NCBI RefSeq assembly: GCF_004125825.1
Contig: NZ_QQWI01000003.1
Location: 310,001-374,000, forward strand
Reading direction: 5' to 3'
DNA from: Fusibacter sp. A1
Lineage (GTDB): Bacteria > Bacillota > Clostridia > Peptostreptococcales > Acidaminobacteraceae
Length of the DNA stretch: 64,000 nucleotides
Shown here: positions 8,037 to 16,767 of the stretch, one piece after another
Layout of the letters: the number at the start of each line of letters is the position of its first letter
Numbering within the stretch: position 1 is the first letter of the stretch
The notes under the pieces: generated by a model
What the model was told of the DNA's origin: nothing
What the model saw: only the letters and a program-made list of their open reading frames with translations
Database searches by the model: none
Translations under genes and position numbers: made by a program

Positions 8037-9792
8037 GATACCAGCTCCTTTGAGTATTGTACATGCCGGCGTAGATTCCTTCTTCTGCCATCAGCTCCTC
8101 ATGGGTGCCATGCTCGACAATCGCCCCCTCCTCAAGTACTAGGATTTCATCGGCGATGCTCGCCGCGGCGAGGCGATGGGTGACCAATATGCTTGTTTTG
8201 TCTTTGCTCAGCCTCTCAAACTGTTCATACAACTCCCGTTCCACTAATGGGTCGAGCGCGGCAGTTGGCTCATCCAAAATCTGAATCGGCCTGTTTTGAA
8301 GGAGAACCCGTAAAATAGCGATTTTTTGCCATAACCCTCCTGATAACTCCACTCCATCTTTTTCAAGTTTACCTAGATGGGTATCCAGTCCAAAGGGCAA
8401 TGAGGCGAACCAGTCCTCCATTTTCAGATCCCTTAGGGCCTGAAGAAAAGATTGCTTGTTCTCATCCAGCTCGACACCTGCCAGTTTAAGCTGTTCTCTA
8501 AGCGTCAGATGATAGGCGGTGAAATCCTGATGCACGATTCCAAAATAAGCCCTGAGTTCATCCTTATTCATTTCTGATATGGACTTGCCCCCAACCATGA
8601 CGCTCCCCTCAAACTCATCATAAAGACCTGTCAAAAGCTTGATGAGTGTAGATTTTCCAGCTCCATTCGCTCCTACGACAGCATAGGTTTTGCCCGGTTC
8701 CAAGCTAAAGTCGATCCCCTTTAGAATCGGACCCGTCGTACTCGGGTACTTGAAGCTCACCTTATCAAAAGAGATCCTCCGACTTTCAGAATCATGTCGT
8801 AGGGGCTGCAATGAGTCAATCTCCTTGTCGTAGTTGTAAAACCGGTTCAAATCGGCGACCAGCAAACGATATTTGCTATAATCCTTCACATTGACGATCA
8901 GTTCCCACGACAACACATCAACCAGCTTGAAGACAGCTGTAATCAGCCCGATATATAACCCCGGGCTCATACTCCTATCCGCCACTGACGGCGCCAGTAG
9001 AAATGCGATCGACATGGAGAAGAAGATCACCGCCAAAGAGGAGCTTTTCATCCTCACAAAGTTTTGCAGTGTGACCTTATAGTCGATTCGTCTCGCTTCA
9101 GTAAAGGATTCCTGCCATTTTTTATTGATAAAATCACCAAAGGAGAAAATGACACGCTCATAAGCATGTTCTCTCGAGCTTAAGATATTGCGGTAGATAT
9201 CCGCTTTTCTAAATAGCTTTGTACTTTGCTCGTAGGCGTCATAGACCCGTTTTCCACCTTTGAAGGCTACGATCAGAAGGGGTAGTGAGATGACTCCGAT
9301 CACAAGTGTCATCACGACGGTCTGCTGATATAGGACAACAAACATACTCGCGATTTTGAGCATGTATGTCAGCAGATTCAATCCGTTGATGTAGGATAGC
9401 TGGATCTTCTCGTGAATATCCTCTTTAATGCGCTTCAGCTGGTCATAGGTGGCGGCATGTTCAAAGTACTCATACTTGATTCTCGAACAGTGCTCTACGA
9501 TATCCGGTGTCAGCGTCACACTCAGTTTTAACCCTAGAGCGTCCTTTAAGAGATCAAAGCTCTGTTCAAGGGCCCAGGCCGTACCGATCAGCCCTATCAT
9601 GGCGCACAGTGCAAGAAGCATTTCTCTTGTATCGCCGCCACGGCTCTTTATCGCAGTATCGATGAACCATGCGCTAAGGTATACCGTCGCGACGGGTACT
9701 GCTGATAACATCACCCTGATCACCAACATCAAACTGCTGGTCAGAGGCGCGTATCCAAATACAAGTTTAGGTGTAGTGACTTCACGTTTCAT
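8023..9792 (-). CDS. ABC transporter half-molecule (permease plus ATPase), first of pair
   Basis: About 589 residues with the same architecture as its downstream partner: transmembrane domain to about residue 330, then ATPase with Walker A GANGAGKST, signature LSGGLWQKIAILRVL, Walker B IQILDEPTAALDP and VTHRLAAA. The signature departs from LSGGQ (LSGGL), so one of the two composite sites in the heterodimer may be less active, as in other asymmetric exporters. GGGGGA lies 4-5 bases before the ATG at 9792; the longer frame starts at TTG 9804. Transcription runs into the second half gene. Function is probably export; substrate not inferable. Confidence 0.9.
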   Translation of the reverse strand: MKREVTTPKLVFGYAPLTSSLMLVIRVMLSAVPVATVYLSAWFIDTAIKSRGGDTREMLLALCAMIGLIGTAWALEQSFDLLKDALGLKLSVTLTPDIVEHCSRIKYEYFEHAATYDQLKRIKEDIHEKIQLSYINGLNLLTYMLKIASMFVVLYQQTVVMTLVIGVISLPLLIVAFKGGKRVYDAYEQSTKLFRKADIYRNILSSREHAYERVIFSFGDFINKKWQESFTEARRIDYKVTLQNFVRMKSSSLAVIFFSMSIAFLLAPSVADRSMSPGLYIGLITAVFKLVDVLSWELIVNVKDYSKYRLLVADLNRFYNYDKEIDSLQPLRHDSESRRISFDKVSFKYPSTTGPILKGIDFSLEPGKTYAVVGANGAGKSTLIKLLTGLYDEFEGSVMVGGKSISEMNKDELRAYFGIVHQDFTAYHLTLREQLKLAGVELDENKQSFLQALRDLKMEDWFASLPFGLDTHLGKLEKDGVELSGGLWQKIAILRVLLQNRPIQILDEPTAALDPLVERELYEQFERLSKDKTSILVTHRLAAASIADEILVLEEGAIVEHGTHEELMAEEGIYAGMYNTQRSWYHDIA

Positions 9793-9905
9793 TTTATCCC
9801 CCAAAGCATTTTATTACTCTAAAATTGAACTACTCTTCTAAGATATGGCATCGAAGTGGAAGTGTCAATATCTTCAGACAAGTTGACTCGCGTCGGTTCA
9901 AGAAT

Positions 9906-9938
9906 AAAAAAAACAGGTGAATCATAGATTCACCTGCC
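9906..9938 (-). terminator. terminator after the nuoEF-like pair
   Basis: A perfect 10-bp stem CAGGTGAATC/GATTCACCTG (9914-9936), followed on the minus strand by eight T residues, 16 bases after the nuoF-like stop. Confidence 0.9.
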
Positions 9939-9951
9939 TTATCCTATCTTT

Positions 9952-11193
9952 TTATTCAAAGAATGATTCACGCATGTTCTTGATCGCCGACAAGAGAGGC
10001 GCGTTCGCGGTCTTACCAAGCCCGCAGAAGGAAACCTCTTTCATGAGTCTCGCATACTTTTCCGCTTTTGCGATCAGCGCGTCATCGTGCTCGCCATGTG
10101 CGATTCTTCCTAAGATATGTGTGATCTGTCTGTTTCCTTCCCTACAAGGCGTGCATTTACCACAGCTCTCATCTAAGAAGAACTCATATACCGTTTCGAG
10201 ATAGTCCACTAAACGGACCGATTCGTCCGCAACCACGATGGCACCAGAACCGACATCGAAACCATGTTCCCAAAGTTCTTGATAGCACAGTCTCAAATCG
10301 AACTCATGAGCCGGAACGATAGGACCTGACGCTCCGCCTATCTGTAAAAACTTAGGCTTGGCTCCGTCCTTCATCCCGCCGCAAAGCTCGTTAATAATAT
10401 CATTAAGACTCGCACCGAATTCTACCTCAAAGGCACCAGGTTTGTTAACTTTACCACTAACAGAGATCACTTTTGTTCCAATCGAATCCGGTGTTCCCAG
10501 TTTCATGTACTTCTCTACGCCGAATTCTAGCACCGCAGGAATCGCAGCCAAGGTCTCGACGTTCATGACAAGTGTCGGTAGCTGGAACAGTCCACGCACC
10601 TTCGTATAAGGTGGTTTCTTTCTCGGTTTTCCAGGGTTTCCTTCAATCGACTCGATCAAGGCCCCGCCTTCGCCGCAAACATATGCTCCAGCTCCCGAGA
10701 AGACTTCAAGTGAAAAGTTGAAACCCGATCCTTTGATATTCGTGCCTAAATAACCAGCCTCTTGTGTTTTTTGAATCGCATTGTGCAGCAGCCCGTGTAA
10801 ATGGAAGTACTCTTCCCTCACATAGATATAACCGTCTGTAGCGTCTGCGACAAGGGCACTTATAAGCATGCCCTCTACAATGCTGTAGGGATCGAATTCA
10901 ATGAACTGACGGTCCTTATAGGTTCCAGGTTCGCCTTCATCGGCGTTACAGATGATATATTTCTTCTCTCCAGGCACCACTTTTGATTGCTCAAGTTTGA
11001 TTCCTGTAGGATAGCCCGCACCGCCTCTGCCTCTTATTCCTGATTTTTTGATGTCTTCGATCACATCCTCGGATTTTCGGTTGAGACAATTCTCAAATTG
11101 CTTGAAACCACCAAGTGAGATATAACCCTCGATCGACATCGGATCGTATTCCTTAAACTTCTTTGTGAGTATCCTTTGTGTTTTAACAGCCAT
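9952..11193 (-). CDS. NuoF-like NADH-binding flavoprotein subunit
   Basis: A 413-residue homologue of NuoF/HydB/HndC diaphorase subunits. Features in order: SGIRGRGGAGYPTGIKLEQ (NADH and FMN site, near residue 55), CNADEGEPGTYKDR, a GAGAYVCGEGGALIESIEG glycine-rich block, and a C-terminal 4Fe-4S motif ESCGKCTPCREG with the fourth Cys in SFCGLGKTA. There is no N-terminal thioredoxin-like 2Fe-2S domain and no C-terminal ferredoxin domain, so it is the short NuoF form. It follows the NuoE-like gene with 1 base between them. No hydrogenase, formate dehydrogenase or NuoG gene is in the neighbourhood, so its electron partner is unknown. Confidence 0.92.
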   Translation of the reverse strand: MAVKTQRILTKKFKEYDPMSIEGYISLGGFKQFENCLNRKSEDVIEDIKKSGIRGRGGAGYPTGIKLEQSKVVPGEKKYIICNADEGEPGTYKDRQFIEFDPYSIVEGMLISALVADATDGYIYVREEYFHLHGLLHNAIQKTQEAGYLGTNIKGSGFNFSLEVFSGAGAYVCGEGGALIESIEGNPGKPRKKPPYTKVRGLFQLPTLVMNVETLAAIPAVLEFGVEKYMKLGTPDSIGTKVISVSGKVNKPGAFEVEFGASLNDIINELCGGMKDGAKPKFLQIGGASGPIVPAHEFDLRLCYQELWEHGFDVGSGAIVVADESVRLVDYLETVYEFFLDESCGKCTPCREGNRQITHILGRIAHGEHDDALIAKAEKYARLMKEVSFCGLGKTANAPLLSAIKNMRESFFE

Positions 11194-11194
11194 C

Positions 11195-11674
11195 CTATCG
11201 CCCCCTTATTTCGCTTAAAATCGTAGCGACTTTTTCGTGTGTAAGGTTGCCATGTACTGTTTTATCAATTCGAATAGCCGGTGATACATCGCAAGCTCCA
11301 ATACATTCGGTATACTCCAGTGAGAACATCTGGTCATCTGTTACCTGACCCACTTTAATTCCTAAATGCTCTTCTAGACTATCACGAATATTTTGGTAAC
11401 CGTTCACTAGACATGCTGTGCTCTTACAGATCTGAATGACGTGTTTGCCTCTTGGCTCTGTAGATAGCGATGAAAAGAACGAAATTACCGCCGAAACATG
11501 AGCGAGTGTCACATTGAGTTTCGATGCTATATAGCTTGCCACCTCTTGTGAGATATAGTGGTAGGGGCTAAGCTCTTGCGCCTCTTGAAGAATGGGCAAA
11601 AGATGTGACTCATTGTTTCCATGAGCTTCACAAATAGCGTCGACTTGTTGACAAGTTTCTCTTGTAAATGTCAC
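11195..11674 (-). CDS. NuoE-like 2Fe-2S thioredoxin-fold subunit
   Basis: A 159-residue homologue of NuoE/HndA. The N-terminal helical bundle (LLPILQEAQELSPYHYISQEVASYIA) precedes a thioredoxin-like 2Fe-2S domain with ligands in CKSTAC and, about 40 residues later, CIGAC. It should carry electrons between the NADH/FMN subunit encoded next and an unseen partner such as a bifurcating hydrogenase or formate dehydrogenase. The gene pair is terminated after nuoF. AAGGAGGATTTGATTAGTG precedes the ATG. Confidence 0.93.
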   Translation of the reverse strand: MTFTRETCQQVDAICEAHGNNESHLLPILQEAQELSPYHYISQEVASYIASKLNVTLAHVSAVISFFSSLSTEPRGKHVIQICKSTACLVNGYQNIRDSLEEHLGIKVGQVTDDQMFSLEYTECIGACDVSPAIRIDKTVHGNLTHEKVATILSEIRGR

Positions 11675-11763
11675 TAATCAAATCCTCCTTTTCCTTTATC
11701 GGTTCCCTTTGGTATAATAGCAATAGGGAACGTTAATTTGTGGACAATATCAGTGTATCACAA

Positions 11764-11793
11764 TTGACAGAATAGTCGAACAATTGTTACTAT
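11764..11793 (+). promoter_or_regulatory. promoter of the 11825 gene
   Basis: TTGACA (11764-11769), an 18-bp spacer and TACTAT (11788-11793), about 30 bases before the start codon. Confidence 0.7.
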
Positions 11794-11824
11794 TTTAACA
11801 TCTAATTTTATACGAGGTGAAATG

Positions 11825-12247
11825 ATGCGAGAAACTCTTTACACAGAAGCAGTGGAATTAGTAAAAAACCGTCAATACCAACAAGCGGTAGATTCGATCA
11901 AAGAAATACTTGAAGCAGAACTGCAAGACGATGTGCACTATAAGGCTTTAAAGCTATATGCAGACCTGATCGGACCGATTGCCAACAAAGATTATATCGC
12001 CGCAATCGACATGTACCAGAGCATCATCAACGAAACCGAAAACGACGACCTATACGCCCAAAGCCAAATCGCGATACTTAACGCCTACCTTAGCCTAAGC
12101 ATCGACATGATGGACGCCTACGAAAGCACAAGAGACGTCATCGAAACCGACGACGACAGCGCCAACGACTTCATGCAACAGCTCGACCAAAGAAGAGAAG
12201 ACTTCCTAACCGCCCGAGCAGAAGCCGTTTATAAAAAAAGGATGTAG
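11825..12247 (+). CDS. hypothetical helical-repeat (TPR-like) protein
   Basis: A 140-residue, all-helical acidic protein (YTEAVELVKNRQYQQAVDSIKEIL, then ALKLYADLIGPIANKDYIAAIDMYQSII) whose helix pairs resemble degenerate tetratricopeptide repeats. No enzymatic motif or membrane segment. GAGGTGA at 11814-11820 suits the second of two tandem ATGs (11825) better than the first (11822). From about 11980 the coding strand becomes visibly T-poor and C-ending in codon choice, unlike the start of the same gene. It is monocistronic with a good promoter and followed directly by a duplicated 74-bp sequence. Function unknown; protein-protein interaction is likely for such folds. Confidence 0.7.
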   Translation: MRETLYTEAVELVKNRQYQQAVDSIKEILEAELQDDVHYKALKLYADLIGPIANKDYIAAIDMYQSIINETENDDLYAQSQIAILNAYLSLSIDMMDAYESTRDVIETDDDSANDFMQQLDQRREDFLTARAEAVYKKRM

Positions 12248-12250
12248 CAC

Positions 12251-12418
12251 GAACGTACCCCAGTTCGTGCCGCCCCTACGGCAAAGCAGCTCGTCTTTCA
12301 GGTGCTGAAGAGTAGCTTCAATCTCTCAAAGCCCTAAAGCCTCAGAACGTACCCCAGTTCGTGCCGCCTCCATGGCAAAGCAGCTCGTCTTCCAGGTGCT
12401 GAAGAATGGCTCAAATCT
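12251..12418. repeat. two direct copies of a 74-bp sequence
   Basis: Copy 1 (12251-12324) and copy 2 (12345-12418) both begin GAACGTACCCCAGTTCGTGC and end CAATCT/AAATCT. I count 8 mismatches and no gaps. The first copy is preceded by CAC, so CACGAAC...GTTCGTG (12248-12269) can form a hairpin. No open reading frame runs through. It could be a dispersed intergenic repeat or a duplicated structured RNA element. Confidence 0.85.
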
Positions 12419-12423
12419 AAAAA

Positions 12424-12456
12424 ACAAAAGACAGTTCGCAAGAACTGTCTTTTTTA
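12424..12456. terminator. bidirectional terminator
   Basis: A perfect 10-bp stem AAGACAGTTC/GAACTGTCTT with loop GCAA and T-rich tails on both strands. It serves the minus-strand decarboxylase and stops plus-strand transcription leaving the repeat. Confidence 0.9.
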
Positions 12457-12475
12457 TCTTCTATCTTCCAATCAC

Positions 12476-13927
12476 CTAATACCCCAACACCTTGATAAAA
12501 TCAACATAAGGGTCTTCAGTCCCCTGCATCAGCGAAGGTTGGCTCTTTAAACGAACAATATGCTCCACCATCTGCGCACTGATTTTCTCGCCTGGTGTCA
12601 CAATCGGTATTCCAGGCGGATAGGTCATGATCGACTCGCCGCTGATCTCACCAACGGCATCTTCAAGCGCGACCACGTGCTTGGTCGCATAATAGGCATC
12701 CCGTGGAGAAACGATCACTTGAGGATTTGTAAGCGTCGCCGTATAAAGTATCACCGGCTCGCTTTTTCGTCTGTTGAGTGCAATATCTTCAAGTGCGTCT
12801 ACAAGCGCGCTCAAACTCTCTTTTGTATCGCCTAAGCTGACGATTGCTAGAATATTGTACATGTCCGCCATTTCAATCTGAATATTATAGTGCTCAAAGA
12901 GCATGTCATATACTTCAAAACCTGTGAGCCCTAGCTGAGCGACATTAACACCTAGTTTTGTCGTGTCAAATGCGAACACACCGGGATGACCGATCTGGTC
13001 TGGTCCAAAGGCATATAATCCTTCGATTCCCTCTATTCTCACACGAGCCTCTTCACATAACTTCAAAATGTTACTGATTCGCTCCTCCCCCTCTGTCGCC
13101 AGCTGAGCCCTTGCGATATCAAGACTAGCCATCAGAAGGTAGGATGCCGAAGTCGTCTGAGTCAGACTAAGTGTGGTCTTGACCTTGCTGTGCGCGATTC
13201 TCTCTTCATTCAACAAAAGGATAGAGCTTTGTGTTAAAGATCCTCCTGTCTTATGAAGGCTGACAGCGCTCATGTCGGCACCAAGCTTCATTGCCGATTG
13301 AGGTACGTCGGGATGAAAATGAAAATGTGCTCCGTGCGCTTCATCGACAAGCACCATCATATTGTACTGGTGGGCAAACCTGATGATCTCCTTGAGATCC
13401 GATGCAGCTCCATAATAAGTAGGGTTGATGATGAACACCGCCGCCGCTTCAGGGTTGTCCGCGATGGTCTGCTTGATGTCTTCAAGTTCGACACTCATGG
13501 CTATTCCAAGCTGCTCGTCAATCTGGGGCTGAACATAAATCGGTATCGCACCCGATAGGATAAGCGCCGAAGTCGCCGACTTGTGACAGTTTCTTGGCAA
13601 AATCACCTTATCCCCCGGTTCACAGACACTCATGATCATCGCTTGTATACCTGCCGAGGTACCATTGACAAGGAAATATGCCCTATCTGCTCCAAATGCC
13701 TCTGCTGCAAGTGCTTCGGCTTCCTTGATCACACCGATCGGATTGGATAGGTTATCTAGACAAGGCATCGAGTTCACATCGAGCTCAAACATCTTATCTC
13801 CGTAATATTCCCTCATCTTTTCAAGACCCTTGCCATGCTTGTGCCCGGGAACATCAAAAGGAATCACTTTTCTCTCATCGTATGCTTTGAGTGCGTCAAA
13901 TAGAGGTGTTGCCAGTTGTTTATTCAA
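12476..13927 (-). CDS. Orn/Lys/Arg decarboxylase, SpeA/YaaO-type (first paralogue)
   Basis: A 483-residue fold-type I PLP decarboxylase of the short Gram-positive group (compare B. subtilis SpeA, about 490 residues). Visible: VPGHKHGKGLE at the N-terminus, DEAHGAHFHFHP (PLP-pairing Asp and stacking His), SLHKTGGSLTQSS with the Schiff-base lysine near residue 225, and C-terminal TYPPGIPIVTPGE. It should make a polyamine precursor (agmatine, cadaverine or putrescine); substrate not decidable. The start is TTG at 13927 with AAGGTGA 6 bases upstream; the nearby ATG is out of frame. A second paralogue lies at 54144-55499. Confidence 0.92.
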   Translation of the reverse strand: MNKQLATPLFDALKAYDERKVIPFDVPGHKHGKGLEKMREYYGDKMFELDVNSMPCLDNLSNPIGVIKEAEALAAEAFGADRAYFLVNGTSAGIQAMIMSVCEPGDKVILPRNCHKSATSALILSGAIPIYVQPQIDEQLGIAMSVELEDIKQTIADNPEAAAVFIINPTYYGAASDLKEIIRFAHQYNMMVLVDEAHGAHFHFHPDVPQSAMKLGADMSAVSLHKTGGSLTQSSILLLNEERIAHSKVKTTLSLTQTTSASYLLMASLDIARAQLATEGEERISNILKLCEEARVRIEGIEGLYAFGPDQIGHPGVFAFDTTKLGVNVAQLGLTGFEVYDMLFEHYNIQIEMADMYNILAIVSLGDTKESLSALVDALEDIALNRRKSEPVILYTATLTNPQVIVSPRDAYYATKHVVALEDAVGEISGESIMTYPPGIPIVTPGEKISAQMVEHIVRLKSQPSLMQGTEDPYVDFIKVLGY

Positions 13928-13947
13928 ATCATGTCACCTTCTTTACT

Positions 13948-15051
13948 TTACTGTGTAATCAACTGATATGCCAGTTGCGCTGTTTTCGTCAGATTTTCGA
14001 TACTGATACGTTCATCGAGTGTGTGTACCTTTTCCATACCTACCCCGAGATTGACTGCCTCAATACCTTTTTTGTTATAATTGTTGGTATCCGAGCCTCC
14101 ACCTGTTCCCTTGTAATGGGCTTTAGCTCCTATCGCTTCGATCGCTTTTGCGACTTCTTTTACTATTTCACTTTCCATCGACACTTCAAAAGCGTCATAG
14201 GCTCTTTCGATGTTGATCTCTGCCACCGCGCCGAACTCTTCAGCCGCTTGTTCGAAACACTCGACCATATGTGCCGTCTGATGATTCAGCTTATCATTTT
14301 TTTGTGATCTGGCTTCTGCCTTGATGATCACTTCAGGACAAACGATATTGGTCGCTTGACCCCCTGTGATCGTACCCACGTTGGCAGTGGTGTCTTCATC
14401 GATTCTAAGCAGGTTCATACGATTGATCGCAGATGCGGCGATTTGAATCGCACTGATTCCTTCTTCAGGACAAACACCCGCATGGGCAGGTTTGCCTTTT
14501 ATCACAACATCGATCTTATCCTGAGCTGGTCCGTTGACGATCACTTCGCCTGGAGCGCCGCCACTATCGAATACTACGGCCATTTTAGCGTCGATCATCG
14601 AATAGTCGAGAAACTTGGATCCATTGAGTCCACCTTCTTCCGCTATGCAAAATACGATCTCAAGCGGTCTGATGGCATCTCCGTTTTCTGTAGCGAACTC
14701 AATCGCCTCAAGTATAGCTGCGATTCCCGCCTTATCGTCTGAACCCAATACCGTAGTCCCGTCACTGACGATGTATCCGTCTTTTATCTCAGGCCTTATG
14801 CCGATACCAGGTCTTACCGTATCCATATGGCTTGAAAGCAATAGTGTGCGCTGAGATTTGGTATCCCCGTATTTAGCAATCAGATTGCCTGTATTGGATG
14901 GAAAAGAAAGATTAGCCTTATCATAACTTACGCTAAATCCAAGGCGTTCAAGTACTGGTTCAATATAATCAGCAACCGGTTTTTCATTGCCTGTCTCACT
15001 ATCGATCCGAACTAAATCCATAAAGTTTTTTACTAACCGATCTGTATTCAT
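13948..15051 (-). CDS. M20-family tripeptidase-like metallopeptidase (PepT/YqjE type)
   Basis: 367 residues. A dinuclear-zinc aminopeptidase of the PepT-like branch: LLSSHMDTV (His-x-Asp), LGSDDKAG (bridging Asp), CIAEEGGLNGSK (catalytic Glu-Glu) and C-terminal KVHTLDERI (His ligand), with a dimerisation lid between (residues about 180-290). It probably trims small peptides in the cytosol. The gene lies 20 bases upstream of the decarboxylase on the same strand and may share its transcript. The ATG has an upstream AGGAGGAATTT site. Confidence 0.9.
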   Translation of the reverse strand: MNTDRLVKNFMDLVRIDSETGNEKPVADYIEPVLERLGFSVSYDKANLSFPSNTGNLIAKYGDTKSQRTLLLSSHMDTVRPGIGIRPEIKDGYIVSDGTTVLGSDDKAGIAAILEAIEFATENGDAIRPLEIVFCIAEEGGLNGSKFLDYSMIDAKMAVVFDSGGAPGEVIVNGPAQDKIDVVIKGKPAHAGVCPEEGISAIQIAASAINRMNLLRIDEDTTANVGTITGGQATNIVCPEVIIKAEARSQKNDKLNHQTAHMVECFEQAAEEFGAVAEINIERAYDAFEVSMESEIVKEVAKAIEAIGAKAHYKGTGGGSDTNNYNKKGIEAVNLGVGMEKVHTLDERISIENLTKTAQLAYQLITQ

Positions 15052-15130
15052 AAATTCCTCCTAATCCACCTTATAGGGGTATGGTTTGTCTAACATAAAT
15101 CTGAACATTGATATGTTGAGCATAACAAAG

Positions 15131-15159
15131 AAAAAAGGCAGACACAAGTGTCTACCTTT
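15131..15159 (-). terminator. terminator after rubrerythrin
   Basis: Stem GGTAGACAC/GTGTCTGCC followed by a T-run on the minus strand, 20-40 bases beyond the rubrerythrin stop. It closes the PerR-linked operon. Confidence 0.85.
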
Positions 15160-15177
15160 ACAAATATTCTTTAAAAT

Positions 15178-15753
15178 TTAGTAATTTGACTCTTTAACTT
15201 CAAAGTAGTTTTGCGGATGAAGACACGCTGGACATTTCTCAGGTGCTGATTCACCTTCGTGAACATAACCGCACTTATCACATTTCCATCTTTCTACTTC
15301 GCCTTTTTTAAATACTTCATCGTTTTCAATGTTGGCAGCAAGTTTAAGGTAACGCTGTTCGTGTTCCTTTTCTACTTTTGCGATCATTGTAAACGCAGCA
15401 GCCACCTGCATGAATCCTTCTTCTTTGGCAACTTCAGCAAAGTGAGGATATAATTCTGTGTATTCTTCATTCTCGCCTGCAGCGGCTTCTTTAAGGTTCT
15501 CAAGTGTTGAAGCAACTTTTCCAGCTGGGTACATCGCAGTGATCTCCACTCCGCCACCTTCAAGGAAGCTGAAAAATCTTTCCGCATGCACTCTCTCGTT
15601 GTCGGCAGTCTCAAGGAATAGTGCCGCGATTTGATTGAAGCCTTCTTTTTTTGCTTGCTTTGCAAACATCGTATATCTGTTTCTCGCCTGTGATTCACCA
15701 GCGAATGCCTTTAATAGGTTTTGCTCAGTTTTTGTACCTTTAATTGAAGCCAT
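15178..15753 (-). CDS. rbr: rubrerythrin
   Basis: A 191-residue peroxide-reducing diiron protein of anaerobes. An N-terminal four-helix ferritin-like domain has the ExxRH-type ligands (FAGESQARNRYTMFA, ETADNERVHAERF, AKVEKEHEQRY). A C-terminal rubredoxin domain has CDKC and CPAC 12 residues apart. It reduces hydrogen peroxide to water with electrons from rubredoxin; two rubredoxins are encoded in the same operon. It is the last gene of a six-gene run from 17535, 23 bases after the ferritin gene, and should be induced by peroxide through PerR. Confidence 0.96.
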   Translation of the reverse strand: MASIKGTKTEQNLLKAFAGESQARNRYTMFAKQAKKEGFNQIAALFLETADNERVHAERFFSFLEGGGVEITAMYPAGKVASTLENLKEAAAGENEEYTELYPHFAEVAKEEGFMQVAAAFTMIAKVEKEHEQRYLKLAANIENDEVFKKGEVERWKCDKCGYVHEGESAPEKCPACLHPQNYFEVKESNY

Positions 15754-15776
15754 CGTATCTCTCCCTTATTATCTCA

Positions 15777-16286
15777 TTATGCGTTTGTCGGTGGAACAAA
15801 TGTACGTGTCGCAAGTTCTCTGTCAAGCATTAAAACAGCGTGTCCTTCGCCGTTGATCAACTTCAGTTGATCGAGGATGCTGTTCACATTGGATTCTTCT
15901 TCCACTTGCTCATCAATGAACCATTGCAAGAAACTTGTAGAAGCGTAATCTCTCTCTTCAATTGCAAGTGCCATCAGATCATTTATAAGACTTGTCACGT
16001 GTTCCTCATGTTTTAGTGTTTCCTCGAAAACATGGATCATATTATCCCAATCGGTGATCGGCTGATCCATTGCTTCCAACACCACCCTACCGCCACGTTC
16101 GTTCACATAGTTGTAGAATTTAAGTGCGTGGAACTGTTCCTCTTCAAATTGAATTCTCATCCAGTTTGCAAAACCTGGCAGATTTCGGTTTTCAAAATAG
16201 GCAGACATCGACAGGTAAAGAAATGCCGAATAGAATTCTGCATTGATTTGTTTATTATAGGCTTGATTCAATTTATCCTTAAGCAT
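15777..16286 (-). CDS. ferritin (non-haem)
   Basis: A 169-residue, four-helix iron-storage protein with ferroxidase ligands visible in NAEFYSAFLYLSMSAYFE, EEEQFHALKF and HEEHVTSLINDL; the C-terminal helix contains WFIDEQVEEE. It stores ferric iron and removes Fenton-active ferrous iron. It lies between desulfoferrodoxin and rubrerythrin in the PerR-linked operon (25 and 23 bases apart), which fits a combined iron-peroxide defence. Confidence 0.95.
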   Translation of the reverse strand: MLKDKLNQAYNKQINAEFYSAFLYLSMSAYFENRNLPGFANWMRIQFEEEQFHALKFYNYVNERGGRVVLEAMDQPITDWDNMIHVFEETLKHEEHVTSLINDLMALAIEERDYASTSFLQWFIDEQVEEESNVNSILDQLKLINGEGHAVLMLDRELATRTFVPPTNA

Positions 16287-16310
16287 GTATTCACTCCTTA
16301 GTGGCGGGTA

Positions 16311-16685
16311 TTATGATTTCCAGTGGCCATGAAGGTTACAATATTCACGAGCAACCACTTCGTTTGCTTCAACCATAAATATGGCAACCGGTTCTTGACC
16401 CGGCTTTAAATATTCTGTGTAGACTTTTCCATCCGCAACAAGTTCAATCCACTCGATAAAATGTTCTTCTGTCATCGGGTGAAGTGTAGATCCAACAGTC
16501 ACCTTAAAGCCGCCATCGATTTTTTCGATTACAGGTACATGTTTCTCAGTAGTCTTATCAGCAGTTTTTTCTTCTAAAAGCTGCATTTCCTCATCACAAC
16601 ATACAAGTGCGCCTGGACCACCATGATAGACTTCCACGATGTTGCCACAAGCCTCACATTTGTAAACTTCAAGTCTTTTAGCCAT
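16311..16685 (-). CDS. dfx: desulfoferrodoxin (superoxide reductase, two-iron type)
   Basis: A 124-residue, complete two-domain protein. The desulforedoxin-like centre I uses C10, C13, C29 and C30. The catalytic centre II has E47-K48-H49, H69, H75, C116 and H119 (motifs [26 protein letters not shown]). It reduces superoxide to peroxide without oxygen evolution; rubrerythrin and the flavodiiron protein can deal with the products. It is third from the end of the rubredoxin-perR operon. AGGAGGATAAC precedes the ATG. Confidence 0.97.
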   Translation of the reverse strand: MAKRLEVYKCEACGNIVEVYHGGPGALVCCDEEMQLLEEKTADKTTEKHVPVIEKIDGGFKVTVGSTLHPMTEEHFIEWIELVADGKVYTEYLKPGQEPVAIFMVEANEVVAREYCNLHGHWKS

Positions 16686-16727
16686 TGTTATCCTCCTGTT
16701 TTTGGGTATGTAGGTTTCTCATAAAAA

Positions 16728-16756
16728 GAGATTCTTCGATTAGTTACGAGAATCCC
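16728..16756 (-). terminator. possible internal terminator after perR
   Basis: GGGGATTCTCG pairs imperfectly with CGAAGAATCTC, followed by TTTTTATG on the minus strand. It lies between perR and dfx, so it may only attenuate. Confidence 0.55.
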
Positions 16757-16767
16757 CTTAATGTTTC

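Noticed and set aside
6255..9792. A lantibiotic or bacteriocin system around the ABC pair
   Set aside because: No precursor peptide, peptidase domain or modification enzyme is adjacent. The two half-transporters are an ordinary heterodimeric exporter.
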